Source: Enhydrobacter sp. (lineage in GTDB: Bacteria > Pseudomonadota > Alphaproteobacteria > Reyranellales > Reyranellaceae). From it: 64,000 nt of DNA. The stretch lies in the NCBI RefSeq assembly GCF_030246845.1, contig NZ_CP126889.1, positions 3,777,001 to 3,841,000 on the forward strand, read 5' to 3'. The translations under genes and the position numbers were made by a program. Shown here piece after piece: positions 27,266 to 36,479 of the stretch (positions are counted from its first letter, which is position 1; each line of letters starts with the position of its first letter). The notes under the pieces are model-generated. The model was not told the origin of the DNA. It saw only the letters and a list, made by a program, of their open reading frames with translations, and ran no database searches.

Positions 27266-27509
27266 GTTTGTCCAGCTGGGACTTTCGCGAAGGACGCTGG
27301 CCAAGGACCAGATACTGTAAGCCTAGCACAAAAGCCCTGAAATAATTAGCTTTTTAGTCCCCGAAGGTTGCCTTGCGTGCGCATTGTGGGAGCGGCCGAG
27401 TTGACGGTGCAAAGATCGACCTAGGCTTGCATGCCCTGGGATTGGAGGTCCGTCTGGTGAGGATATCCGGCTGCGAGTCTGTCTTCAGCCCGGGCGCGTG
27501 ACCGGCGCC

Positions 27510-28898
27510 TCACCTTGATCTCGGCATTGCTGCCATCCAGACTCCTCCGATCTTGAACGGCGGGTATCCGCACGTTCTCCGCTTCCTCTTCAGCAGATAG
27601 AAGCCGAAAGGCACCATGAAGCATGCGCCCGTGATGGCGTATCCCCAGAGCAGCCCCACCGGTCCGAACCACCGCCCCAAGGTGAGGTTTGCGGCGAACA
27701 GCAACGCCGCACCGCTCAGGCTTGCCGGAAGATAGGGATCGCCGCCATGAGCCCGGAGATACGAGACGATCGTGAGATTGGAGTGCCAAATCAGTACCCC
27801 GAGCAGGAGAATGACCACCTGATCGAATGGCAGCACTCGCGTGCCGATTTGAAGGCCAAGTTTCTGGAGCAGAAGCACACTGAGACCGACGCCGAGGGCG
27901 CCCAGTACGCAGATCGCCATCGAGATCAAGGACGTGGACAGAAGAAGGCCGTCGAGTTCTCGGATGGATCGCATCGCCGCAAGGCGGCTGAACTCGGGAA
28001 AGCGGGTGACGACGATCGCGCCGGCGATCGACGACACGGCGGCGGCGAGTTGCCAGGTAATGCCGAGCTGGCCTGCTATCACGGCTCCGTGCATGACATA
28101 CATCAGGGGTATCACTGTGTAGAAGCTGACGTATTCGGCGATGCTCGAGAGCGCCAGCCGCCATTGGGCCGGGAAGACTTCAGAAAGCCAATCGATCTTG
28201 GCGATGACGGCGCCGGGATGTAGCGCTCGCACGACCAGCTTGCCCTGTGAGAAGATAAAGAAGGTGGTCCAAACCAGGCTGCAGGCCAGGGCAATGCTGA
28301 TGGACCACAGCTCAAGGCCGAGCAGAATGAACAGCCAAAGCACGACACTGTTCACGAAGCTCCGCACCATGCGGCAAAAGTAAACGGATCTCACCTGACC
28401 AGCGCCCTCGAGCGGGAACAGCAAGCCGGACAGTGCGACATCCAGGCCTACGAGCCAGCTGAGCGCGACCCACGGCGGCAGCCACTCGATCATAGGAAGG
28501 CCATTGTTGGCTCCGAGCAGAAAGGTGCCGCCCAGGCAGAGCAGCCCGCCGACGACCAAGCCGGCGCCCGCGAACCACTTGGCGGCGAACCGGATGAAGC
28601 CTGCGACCCGTGGCGAGACGGGGTCCGCCGGATTGGTGGCGAGCGGCGACAACTGCGCGACTTTGACGATGATCACCTGACCAAGGCCCAACTCCGCGAC
28701 GGTGCGGGCAGCCGCCAAGCTCATGAAGGTGAAGAAGTAACCTTGGGCATACGGAGAGAAGTGGGTTGCAAGGACGACAATCGTCACCGGTCCGGTCAGA
28801 ACGAGCCATAACCTGCCGATGATGCCGTAGATCGCCGCCAAGTGGGGGCACAGCAATCCCCGGATGCGGTCAACGATCGTTTGGGCTTCCGCGTTCAT
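27510..28898 (-). CDS. Polysaccharide flippase-like membrane protein (Wzx/MATE superfamily)
   Basis: About 462 aa with some 12 hydrophobic segments, beginning near residue 20 (IIGRLWLVLTGPVTIVVLAT). Typical features are the long N-terminal helices with YFFTFMSLAAARTVAELGLG and paired helices to the end. It would move undecaprenyl-linked repeat units across the inner membrane. The ATG at 28898 overlaps the glycosyltransferase stop (ATGA), so it is the last gene of a four-gene operon. Sequence is divergent, so the exact Wzx subfamily is open. Confidence 0.78.
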   Translation of the reverse strand: MNAEAQTIVDRIRGLLCPHLAAIYGIIGRLWLVLTGPVTIVVLATHFSPYAQGYFFTFMSLAAARTVAELGLGQVIIVKVAQLSPLATNPADPVSPRVAGFIRFAAKWFAGAGLVVGGLLCLGGTFLLGANNGLPMIEWLPPWVALSWLVGLDVALSGLLFPLEGAGQVRSVYFCRMVRSFVNSVVLWLFILLGLELWSISIALACSLVWTTFFIFSQGKLVVRALHPGAVIAKIDWLSEVFPAQWRLALSSIAEYVSFYTVIPLMYVMHGAVIAGQLGITWQLAAAVSSIAGAIVVTRFPEFSRLAAMRSIRELDGLLLSTSLISMAICVLGALGVGLSVLLLQKLGLQIGTRVLPFDQVVILLLGVLIWHSNLTIVSYLRAHGGDPYLPASLSGAALLFAANLTLGRWFGPVGLLWGYAITGACFMVPFGFYLLKRKRRTCGYPPFKIGGVWMAAMPRSR

Positions 28899-30055
28899 GG
28901 TCTCTCGGCCGCCTGCGTACGCCGAGGGGCCTTTTGCGGGGCAATCCGGGGACCCGTGAGGCGGCGGAACAGGGCTTCCCACTGGTTCAGGATCTCGTCC
29001 GGAGCGAAACGGCCCACCGATTCCCGCCCGGCCCGTGCCAATCGGGCCCGCAGGACGTCATCCTTGACGAGGCTTCGGATCGCCCTCGACAGGGCCGGAA
29101 CGTCGCCCGGGGGCACCAGTATCCCGGATACGCCGGGAGTTACGATCTCGCGCGGGCCGAAATCGCAGTCGAAGCTGACTACAGGCAGCTCGGCGGACAT
29201 CGCCTCGACCAGAACCAGCCCAAACCCCTCGCTATCCGACGACAGGGCGAACAGGTCGCACTGCCGAAACAGGGCGCGCGGGTTGCTTACGCGTCCAGGC
29301 AGGGCGATCCGATGCTCCAGCCCGAGTGACGCAACCAGGCGGGTCAGCTCCTTGCGCAGGGAGCCTTCGCCCACGATGAGCAGCTTCCAGCCGGCGCAGT
29401 CCTTTTCGACAAGGTGAAACGCCTTGATCAGCCGATCGAAACCTTTCTCGGGCTCCAATCGCCCCATCCCGACGATGTGCCGAGCATCCTCCGCCAGGAA
29501 ACCGAAGGCTTCCCGGCGAGGGGCGCAGGTTGGCGGCAGGAAGTTGTAGATCACGCTGAGCTTGTTCGCTCCGAGCCAGGCGTATTGTCGGGCAAGACCT
29601 TTGCTTACGACCACGACCTGCGCCATGCGCGGGTAGAGGAGCCGACGCAACGTGCGCCACAAGGCTTGCACCGGTGCATCGTTGAGCGCGGCGACGTTGT
29701 GTTCAGTGGCCACCACGGGCACGCCCAGGCCGAGCAATGCCAGCAGGCAGATGATGTTGGTTCGGGTCAGGTAGGAAACGACCACGTCGGGCCGGAGTCG
29801 ACGGACTTCTGCTCGCAGGCGCACGATGCGTCGGAGATTGTTCAGGATGCCCCGCAGGCGGTTCCCCGACTGGCCCGCTACGCCGAGAGCGATTCTGGAA
29901 AGGCGGGCCGACACAGGATACGCGTCGGACGTCTCGCTCTCGAAGGTGAGCACGGTCACTTCGTGACCACGCGCGGCCAGAAGGGCTGCCGTGTCGAGTA
30001 GCGCCCGCTCTGCACCGCCGCCGGCGAGCGAAGCGGCGACCATGCAGAGTTTCAT
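28895..30055 (-). CDS. Glycosyltransferase family 4 (GT-B)
   Basis: 386 aa. GT-B enzyme, probably at the inner face of the cytoplasmic membrane. N-terminal loop AASLAGGGAERALLDTAALL, then VVATEHN, and in the C half VGMGRLEPEKGFDRLIKAF and the donor-binding SDSEGFGLVLVEAMSAELPV with FDCDFGPREIV. This last pattern is close to the WabH/WcaL-like galactosyl or glucosyl transferases. It overlaps both neighbours by 4 nt. Confidence 0.88.
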   Translation of the reverse strand: MKLCMVAASLAGGGAERALLDTAALLAARGHEVTVLTFESETSDAYPVSARLSRIALGVAGQSGNRLRGILNNLRRIVRLRAEVRRLRPDVVVSYLTRTNIICLLALLGLGVPVVATEHNVAALNDAPVQALWRTLRRLLYPRMAQVVVVSKGLARQYAWLGANKLSVIYNFLPPTCAPRREAFGFLAEDARHIVGMGRLEPEKGFDRLIKAFHLVEKDCAGWKLLIVGEGSLRKELTRLVASLGLEHRIALPGRVSNPRALFRQCDLFALSSDSEGFGLVLVEAMSAELPVVSFDCDFGPREIVTPGVSGILVPPGDVPALSRAIRSLVKDDVLRARLARAGRESVGRFAPDEILNQWEALFRRLTGPRIAPQKAPRRTQAAERP

Positions 30056-31356
30056 CCGATCAGGTCCCTTGTGGCCGGCCTCACGGCCAGTTGGTGACGC
30101 GGCCGGGTTCGCACGGGAGGCCTGGCCCGAGGCGCGGTCTGCCGTCCAAAAGATCGTAACGGCGATACCACGAGCCAGAACGTCATGAGCAGGATATTGA
30201 CCTGGAGGAAGTACGACTCGAAAAGGAAGATGCCGAGGAGATAGGCGGCCAGCCAGGCTTCAACCGGACGGCAGGCCGTGAACACCCGAGCAGCCGTTCT
30301 GGCGAGCCGAACGGCGACGAGAAGCATCAGTGGAATGCCGCCCATCAAGGCAAGCTCGAGGTACGCATTGTGTGTGGCGCTCGTACCAGTGGCGATCTCG
30401 AGCGGATCGACGTAGGCAGAGCCCATTCCAAGCGGATTCTGCAGCATGAAGTTGAAACTTGTCGCGATGGTCCACCAGCGATCGCTGGCGTTGACAGAGA
30501 TGCTGCCGGCGTCGAGGAACCGCTCGAGCAGGACGCCATTGCCCCAGTCCGACCCGAGCCCGCCGATCGTAAGGATCCCGAGAACGGTCACGGCCCCGGC
30601 AAGCACGAGTGGGAGGCGAATGCCGCGTGCGTGAGACCAGAGCCAATATCCGACGAGTGCCGACGATATCAACAGAGGGCCTCGCGACTTCGTAAGGTAG
30701 AAGGTGGCGCCCATCAGCGCCAAGGCCATCACGATGGACCAGCGCGGTGCCCTTCCTTCCTCGATCGCGCCGATGAGAACTGGAACGCCGACCAGCACGC
30801 ATCCGGCCGCGCTGTTTGGATGCCCGAAGATCCCGTACGCCCTGTAGATGAAGTCGTGAATGTCCTTGCCGTTGTAGATGGCGAGATCAACGAGTTGATC
30901 GATCGGCAAATCTTCCGGTGAGAACGTCAAAAAGTCGTGGAGCACCGTCAGCAAGGAGAGCACGACGCCTATCAGAAGACCGTACAGCAAGCGCAGCCGC
31001 AGCCTCGGCGTTTCGGCGAGGACCGTGACCAGATAGGCCGAACAACCGCAAAGGATCCAGCGGATGAGCACTCTCTGAACCGGCGGATCAGGGATGCCGG
31101 CGAGGGCGTAGATCTCCATGAAGACCCACGGCACGGTCGTCGCCCAAACGAGCAGGATGCCGCGGATGGCCGGATGCAGCCGGGCGGATCTCAGCACGGC
31201 CAAGACGAGCAGACCGGCGCCAAACAGGTTTAGCAAGTCCGTTGTCCGCGGTCCGCTTCCATCGGCGACGCCGGGCATAAGGAAGCTGGGAAAAGTGACG
31301 AAAACGCCCGCCAACAACGCGCCGAAGGCGGCCGCCCTCGACGAGCCTCTATCCAT
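30052..31356 (-). CDS. O-antigen ligase / Wzy-type polymerase family protein
   Basis: 434 aa, polytopic. The Wzy_C-type core shows GIFGHPNSAAGCVLVGVPVL, then TKSRGPLLISSALVGYWLW, with the hallmark THNAYLELALMGGIPLM near residue 335. In this setting (with a flippase and a co-polymerase) it is more likely the polymerase of the exopolysaccharide than a lipid A ligase. The start overlaps the end of the co-polymerase gene by 8 nt, and the stop overlaps the next glycosyltransferase by 4 nt. Confidence 0.83.
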   Translation of the reverse strand: MDRGSSRAAAFGALLAGVFVTFPSFLMPGVADGSGPRTTDLLNLFGAGLLVLAVLRSARLHPAIRGILLVWATTVPWVFMEIYALAGIPDPPVQRVLIRWILCGCSAYLVTVLAETPRLRLRLLYGLLIGVVLSLLTVLHDFLTFSPEDLPIDQLVDLAIYNGKDIHDFIYRAYGIFGHPNSAAGCVLVGVPVLIGAIEEGRAPRWSIVMALALMGATFYLTKSRGPLLISSALVGYWLWSHARGIRLPLVLAGAVTVLGILTIGGLGSDWGNGVLLERFLDAGSISVNASDRWWTIATSFNFMLQNPLGMGSAYVDPLEIATGTSATHNAYLELALMGGIPLMLLVAVRLARTAARVFTACRPVEAWLAAYLLGIFLFESYFLQVNILLMTFWLVVSPLRSFGRQTAPRARPPVRTRPRHQLAVRPATRDLIG

Positions 31357-33580
31357 CGCGGATGGCCTGCTCGGCCGTGCCGATCATAGCGGGCGCACGG
31401 GCCGGCACGATGTAAGCTGGGTGGTATTTCGAATGCTTCCGCATATCGACCTGGTTGAGGACGACGCCGGCAAGATTGCAGTTCTGGTACGAGAGGTCCT
31501 CCATCTGCTCGCGCGCGAGCCTCCAGGGCGTCTTGTTCCAGCCCACGATGAACAGGCACTCGTCCGCCATCTGCGCCAGGAAGCTTGCATCGGCCACGGT
31601 GGCGCTCGGCGGCGAGTCCAGAATGAGGAGGTCGTATCCGGTGCGAAGCTTCGCCAGCAGCGTCGCCATTTCCGGAAGGCAGAGCAGGTTCGCTGCGTAA
31701 GGCGCGAGCTGGCCGCCCGTGATGTAGTCGAGCGAAGTAAGGGTATCTTTGCGGATCACCTTGCTCAGTTCGAGACGGTTCTGGAGTAAGTCCGTCAAGC
31801 CAGGCCCTATCTTCGCGCCGAACGCGCCATGCAGCGCCGGGCGACGCAGGTCGCAGTCGATGATGATGACGCGCCGGCCGGCAAGCGCTGCGAGACGGGC
31901 CAGCGCGATCGCAAGGGACGTCCGTCCTTCCCGGGGCTGCGCTGACGCAACCAGGATCGCGCGCCCCAAATTGCGCGGGCCCAGGAAGCGGGACAAGATG
32001 CTCCGGATCGACTCCGTGAATTGCGATTGCGGGCTGTCGATCACCTGCGTAAGCACGGCGGTCTTGGCGCCGAGCTTCGGGATGACCCCCAGCGCCCGAG
32101 CGGTAAGGAGGGGTTGCACTTCCTGGGAGCTGCGTATGGTCTCGCCGGTTCGCTCGAGCAGCAGCGCGCAGATGCTGGACAGCGCGACGGAGACCACGAA
32201 GGCAAACCCGAGGAACGGGAGCAGCGGCGGGAACGACGGCCGGGTCGGAACGTCCGCCTGCGCAAGGACGTAGGAGTCCGCGATCTGCAGGGCGCGCTGG
32301 GATGCAAGCTGGTTGTACTGCGTCAGGAATGTATTGAGGATGCTTCGATTGACCTCGGCTTCCTGTTCGAGCGAAGCGAGTGTAACTTTGGCGCTGCCCG
32401 CTTTCTGGATCTGGTCTTTCAGGTTGGCGATGGACTGGACGAGCTGGGCTTCGCGCTCCGTCTGGACCGCCAGGTCGCTTGCGACGGAGCGAACGACGTT
32501 GGCGATCTCCGCCTTCAGTTGCCGCTCCCCATCGGCAATGCTCGCCTCGATCTGCCGCAGCTTGGGATAGGACGGCCCATAGGTGGCGATCAGTTGCGAC
32601 CGCTCCTCTTTCAGGAGGGAAAGCTGCTTGCGCAACTGCTGGATGACAGGGCTTGCCAAGACGTCGGAAAAGGAATTCGGGTTGGCGCGAATCTCGCTCA
32701 GACGCGCCTCGGCCTCCTGACGCTTTAGCCGTACCGAGACCAGCTCGCGGTTGGCCTCGCTCAGTTCCTGCGTGTAAAGAAGGGTCTCGCGGCCTTGGAC
32801 GATGCCTTGCTGGAGTTGTGCCTGGTTTCTGTAGCGCTCGACGGCGTCGTTGGCTTCGCGGACCTTCATCTGCAGCCTGTACAGTTCCCCCTTCAGAAAG
32901 TCGCTAACCTTGGTCGGCACGGCAACGCGGTTCTCCATCTGGGTTTCCAAATAGAGACCGACGAGCACGTTCAGGATTTCACTTGCAAGCTCGGGGTTCT
33001 CGGACGTGTAGGTGGCCTTCAACACTTGCGAGCGGCCGACTGGCATAACGCGAAGATGCTTCAAAAAGATGTCTGTCGCTTCGGTGAGGACCGAATCGCC
33101 GTCGCTCGGACCCTTGCGCGTCGGCAGAAGGAGCTCGACGAAGGCCATGACCGCTGCCTTCGTCTGCCGCCACCGCGACCGCAACGAGCCATCGTTTGGG
33201 ATGATGCGCGGGTTGAATTCCGGGTTCGTCAGCAGATTGAGCCGGTTGATTGTCCGCTGGACGAGCGTACGCGAGCGCAGCGCTTCCGCTTGCGTGAGCA
33301 CTGCCTGGGAATCGGTCGGCAAGCGGGACAGGACTGCGGCAATGTCCGCGCCCTCGCGTCTTTGCTCGACCACGATCTCGGATTCCGCCGTGTACCAAAC
33401 CGGCAAGAGGACAAGCACGGTCGAGAACAGCCCGAACAGGATGACGCTCGATACCGCGATCAGCCACTTCCGCCGCCAGATGCTGGCCCAGATTCGCGCA
33501 GTGGACACCCCAAGGCGGCCGTCGGCTTCATTGTACAACCGGTAGTCGATGCGCGAAGAACCGTCCATATCGAAAGCCAT
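31349..33580 (-). CDS. Wzc/ExoP-like polysaccharide co-polymerase with atypical BY-kinase domain
   Basis: About 743 aa. An N-terminal Wzz domain follows a first TM helix (LIAVSSVILFGLFSTVLVLL, residues about 40-60). A long periplasmic coiled region lies in the middle, with the second TM near 440 just after PTRPSFPPLLPFLGF. The cytoplasmic BY-kinase-like part has Walker A-type QPREGRTSLA, Walker A' IIIDCDLRRP and Walker B LLILDSPPSA. The Walker A lysine is replaced by Arg (CGG). The C-terminus carries only two Tyr (KYHPAYIV) instead of a Tyr cluster. It controls chain length and assembly; kinase activity is doubtful. First gene of the operon. Confidence 0.88.
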   Translation of the reverse strand: MAFDMDGSSRIDYRLYNEADGRLGVSTARIWASIWRRKWLIAVSSVILFGLFSTVLVLLPVWYTAESEIVVEQRREGADIAAVLSRLPTDSQAVLTQAEALRSRTLVQRTINRLNLLTNPEFNPRIIPNDGSLRSRWRQTKAAVMAFVELLLPTRKGPSDGDSVLTEATDIFLKHLRVMPVGRSQVLKATYTSENPELASEILNVLVGLYLETQMENRVAVPTKVSDFLKGELYRLQMKVREANDAVERYRNQAQLQQGIVQGRETLLYTQELSEANRELVSVRLKRQEAEARLSEIRANPNSFSDVLASPVIQQLRKQLSLLKEERSQLIATYGPSYPKLRQIEASIADGERQLKAEIANVVRSVASDLAVQTEREAQLVQSIANLKDQIQKAGSAKVTLASLEQEAEVNRSILNTFLTQYNQLASQRALQIADSYVLAQADVPTRPSFPPLLPFLGFAFVVSVALSSICALLLERTGETIRSSQEVQPLLTARALGVIPKLGAKTAVLTQVIDSPQSQFTESIRSILSRFLGPRNLGRAILVASAQPREGRTSLAIALARLAALAGRRVIIIDCDLRRPALHGAFGAKIGPGLTDLLQNRLELSKVIRKDTLTSLDYITGGQLAPYAANLLCLPEMATLLAKLRTGYDLLILDSPPSATVADASFLAQMADECLFIVGWNKTPWRLAREQMEDLSYQNCNLAGVVLNQVDMRKHSKYHPAYIVPARAPAMIGTAEQAIRDG

Positions 33581-33660
33581 CAAGTTAGGGCTGAGACGAC
33601 TCCAGCCATCGAAGCAGCTTTGGAAGTACAGAGTCGTAGGGCATTTCCACTGGGCGTGAT

Positions 33661-33680
33661 TGTGTCAACGGCGTGACACA
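33661..33680. promoter_or_regulatory. Perfect palindrome upstream of the co-polymerase operon
   Basis: TGTGTCA-ACGGCG-TGACACA, 7-bp arms and 6-bp spacer, about 80 nt upstream of the gene at 33580. A near copy occurs at 35125-35144 before the next minus-strand gene. Candidate operator for a dimeric regulator of the exopolysaccharide genes. The 33581-33873 gap holds no credible gene. Confidence 0.55.
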
Positions 33681-33873
33681 GCGGGCTGAAGCGTCCGACG
33701 ATCGGCGCAATAGCAGGCGCGGATTTCGATGCTGACGGCGCGGTCGGCGTCGGGTCTCCGGCCACTACCCAGGCGCGAGCGCCAGATTGAAATATTGCAA
33801 TTACTGATCCCTCCACTCGGTTGGGCCAAGTCCATCGTCGCCGCAGAGGCCGATAGGCAACCACCCCGCATCT

Positions 33874-35076
33874 CTATCGAGGCAGGCTCGGCAGAAGAAC
33901 ATCCGGCTCGGTATCGGAGTATATGGCTGACGCACCGAAGCCGATTCCATGGCGGCTGACCACGCTGTGAAGCTGCTCTCTAAAACGCTCGGATCGGAAC
34001 TTGTTCGCGTTCGCCCGGCAGTCCTTGGGGTCGATCGGCACTGCAAGGTTTTCAAAGCGCTCGATCGCCTCCAGGAGTGAAGCCGGTGTCTGCTCGTAGA
34101 AGAAGCAGCCGGTAGGCCGCCCGACCTCGAGGCCTCGCACGGTTTCGAGCGCCCCTCCTTGCCCGAACGCGATCACGGGCGTGCCGCAGGCCTGGGCCTC
34201 GATGGGCGCGATCCCGAGGTCTTCGTTCGCAGCGAAGATGAAGGCCCGCGCCTTCCGCAGGAGCTCTCGAACCTCGCCGTCCGTCCTGCGGCCGAGAAAA
34301 CGGATGTTGGGTGCATGGCGGGCCCGTTCCCTCAACGAAGGCAGCTCCGGCCCATCGCCGGCAATCACCAGCTCGCTCCCGGATCTGCTCAGGAACGCAT
34401 CGACCAGCAGGTCGACCCGCTTGTATTGCACGAGTCGTGAGCACGTGAAGTAGTATCCTGCCTTTTCTTCGGTAAAGGTGAAGTCCTCGATGCGGACAGG
34501 TGGGTAGAGCACCTCCGCCTGCTTCCCGTAGGTCTTGCGTATGCGTCGCGCCACGTTGCTCGAATTCGCGAGCCAGACGTCCACGTTGTTCACAGTTCGC
34601 AGGTCCCACAAGCGGAGCCAATGTAGGACCAAACGAGCGGCGGCGCCCTTCAGCCCGCGATCGAGCTGCTCGAGCCGGAGATAATCGTGCTGCTGGTGCC
34701 AAGCATAGCGCAGAGGTGTATGGACGTAGGCGATGTGCAGTTGATCGGGTCCGGTGATGACGCCTTTGGCGACTGCCCAACTGCTCGAGATCACCAAATC
34801 ATAGTCCGACAGGTCCATCTGCTCGATGGCCAACGGCATCAAGGGAAGATAGCGACGGAAGTGCTTGCGAGCGCCAGGCAGCTTCTGGATGAAGGTCGTA
34901 GTTACAGCCTTATTGAGAACTATGCCCCGATCGTCGTCAGACAGCATATCGACAACGGCAAACAGGTCGGCGTCGGGAAAGCACGCGATCAATTCGTGTA
35001 GAACGCGCTCCGCGCCGCCGGGCTTGTCAAACCAGTCGTGCACAATCGCGACCCGGCGCGGAAAGACTTGCCCCAT
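33874..35076 (-). CDS. Glycosyltransferase family 4 (GT-B)
   Basis: 400 aa. It begins MGQVFPRRVAIVHDWF, then KPGGAERVLHELIACFPDAD. The C half shows YYFTCSRLVQYKRVDLLVDA, then GPELPSLRERA, FLGRRTDGEVRELL and the GT4 donor motif NEDLGIAPIEAQACGTPVI with FGQGGALETV. The last feature is common in WcaI/mannosyl-type transferases. ATG at 35076 is preceded by a GAGAGGGG run; a frame to 35193 exists but is Cys/Arg-rich shadow. Single gene diverging from the acyltransferase at 35424. Confidence 0.88.
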   Translation of the reverse strand: MGQVFPRRVAIVHDWFDKPGGAERVLHELIACFPDADLFAVVDMLSDDDRGIVLNKAVTTTFIQKLPGARKHFRRYLPLMPLAIEQMDLSDYDLVISSSWAVAKGVITGPDQLHIAYVHTPLRYAWHQQHDYLRLEQLDRGLKGAAARLVLHWLRLWDLRTVNNVDVWLANSSNVARRIRKTYGKQAEVLYPPVRIEDFTFTEEKAGYYFTCSRLVQYKRVDLLVDAFLSRSGSELVIAGDGPELPSLRERARHAPNIRFLGRRTDGEVRELLRKARAFIFAANEDLGIAPIEAQACGTPVIAFGQGGALETVRGLEVGRPTGCFFYEQTPASLLEAIERFENLAVPIDPKDCRANANKFRSERFREQLHSVVSRHGIGFGASAIYSDTEPDVLLPSLPR

Positions 35077-35423
35077 CCCCTCTCTACTCCCCGCCGAATC
35101 GTACGCGTTTTCACCGAATGTAACTGTGTCAACCACGTGACCCGGCGACTTGGAACAAGGCGATCGAAAGCGACAGCAGGCGAGCATTCGCAACCGACGA
35201 CCATCGACGACAGAGTTACCCCATTGGGACTACCTTGGTGGGCAGCCATGCAGCGCTTTCGGCCCCGATGTAGAGCTGCGTCGGCGAAAGGCGGCGGCAA
35301 TGCCTGCGAGGGCGGGACACGCTCCGAACGAAAGTTCTGGTTACGGATTTGTCACGATTGCGCTCCGGTCATCGCCGGGAGCGCAGATATAATGACGCAT
35401 CTATGCTGCGCTCGGAGCAGGCG
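35077..35423. promoter_or_regulatory. Divergent control region with second TGTGTCA palindrome
   Basis: Non-coding gap between divergent genes. At 35125-35144 it has TGTGTCAACCACGTGACCCG, matching the site at 33661 in 16 of 20 positions, 49 nt before the minus-strand gene. The rest has no recognised gene. The plus-strand gene begins at 35424 with GGAG 7 nt upstream. Confidence 0.5.
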
Positions 35424-36479
35424 ATGTCTATCGAGTTCACCAAAGTTGAAACATCGACTCGACAGGGGTTCTACGACACGCTGCTGACGTTCTGGGATCA
35501 GCGTTGGGAAAAGCAGTTCCAGCAGGAGTTTCTTGCTTGGCGATATGTACACCGGACGGATGGCGAAACGCTGGTCGCCATGTCCGGCTCCAAGTGCATC
35601 GGCCTGATAGACACTTTCATCCGTCCCTACTGCATTGGGGGACAGGAAATACCCGTGCGCGAGCCATGCGATTGGTATTGCCTCCCCGGCAACCGCGGCG
35701 TTGGCATGCGCCTCATGAAGTTCCTCATCGCCCAAGGGGAGCCGCTGCTGGGGGTGGGGCTGCCAAAGGCGGCGGTCGCAATCGCGCCGCGGCTGAACTG
35801 GACGCATCTGCTCGATGCGCATGACTTCATCCTGCCGATCACCGCGCGCCGCATGGCCGGGGCCGTGCTGCGCAAAGCAAGGCTGGGCGACGGGTCGATC
35901 GCAAAGTATCTGCCGCGCAGTATCCGCCTTCGGCCGACCGCGGCATGGACGAGGCATCGGGAGGTCGACGGGGAGGTCGAGGATCTCAGCCCCGATGAGT
36001 GGCCCGGCGAAGATTGGCCCGGCGCCGGCAGCCGCAGCGGATATGCCGTGGCACCCGTCCTCACCAAGAGCTACGTCCGGTGGCTGACATCGGGCCCGCC
36101 TTCGCTGGGCAAGGTGTTCTGCCTCGCGTTCCGCATCAAAGGTGCGCTGGTCGGGCTCACGATCTGCCGCATCGAAGCAAGCAAGATCGGCCGCAAGGCC
36201 AGACTCATCCATCTGCACTCATCCGAGCTGAACGAGAGGACGTTGCGTTGGATGATCGCAGAGAATGTTCATCGCGCGGTCGAGCTCGATGCCGAGAGCG
36301 TCCATTGCCGGTCGTCATGTTCGACGACGAAGGCCGCGCTTGCGTCGCTTCACTTCCTTCCCACAGCGAGCGAGGCCGTGATGGTGGGGTTCAATGGCCG
36401 GTCGATACCATCCGGTCCTGTGAACATCACTTACCTTCGTGGTGACGACGCCATGATTCCTTCACTGATCGCTGAATGA
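35424..36479 (+). CDS. GNAT-like acyltransferase
   Basis: 351 aa. It starts MSIEFTKVETSTRQGFYDTL, with FLAWRYV at the pattern position seen in FemAB/GNAT proteins of capsule loci. The acetyl-CoA loop-like motif is GNRGVGMRLMKFLI near residue 95. The C half has a second GNAT-like fold (LAFRIKGALVGLTICRIE). Likely N- or O-acylation of a sugar in the repeat unit. Two upstream starts (35349, 35403) are in frame but lack a ribosome site. Its stop overlaps the next start (ATGA). Confidence 0.68.
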   Translation: MSIEFTKVETSTRQGFYDTLLTFWDQRWEKQFQQEFLAWRYVHRTDGETLVAMSGSKCIGLIDTFIRPYCIGGQEIPVREPCDWYCLPGNRGVGMRLMKFLIAQGEPLLGVGLPKAAVAIAPRLNWTHLLDAHDFILPITARRMAGAVLRKARLGDGSIAKYLPRSIRLRPTAAWTRHREVDGEVEDLSPDEWPGEDWPGAGSRSGYAVAPVLTKSYVRWLTSGPPSLGKVFCLAFRIKGALVGLTICRIEASKIGRKARLIHLHSSELNERTLRWMIAENVHRAVELDAESVHCRSSCSTTKAALASLHFLPTASEAVMVGFNGRSIPSGPVNITYLRGDDAMIPSLIAE

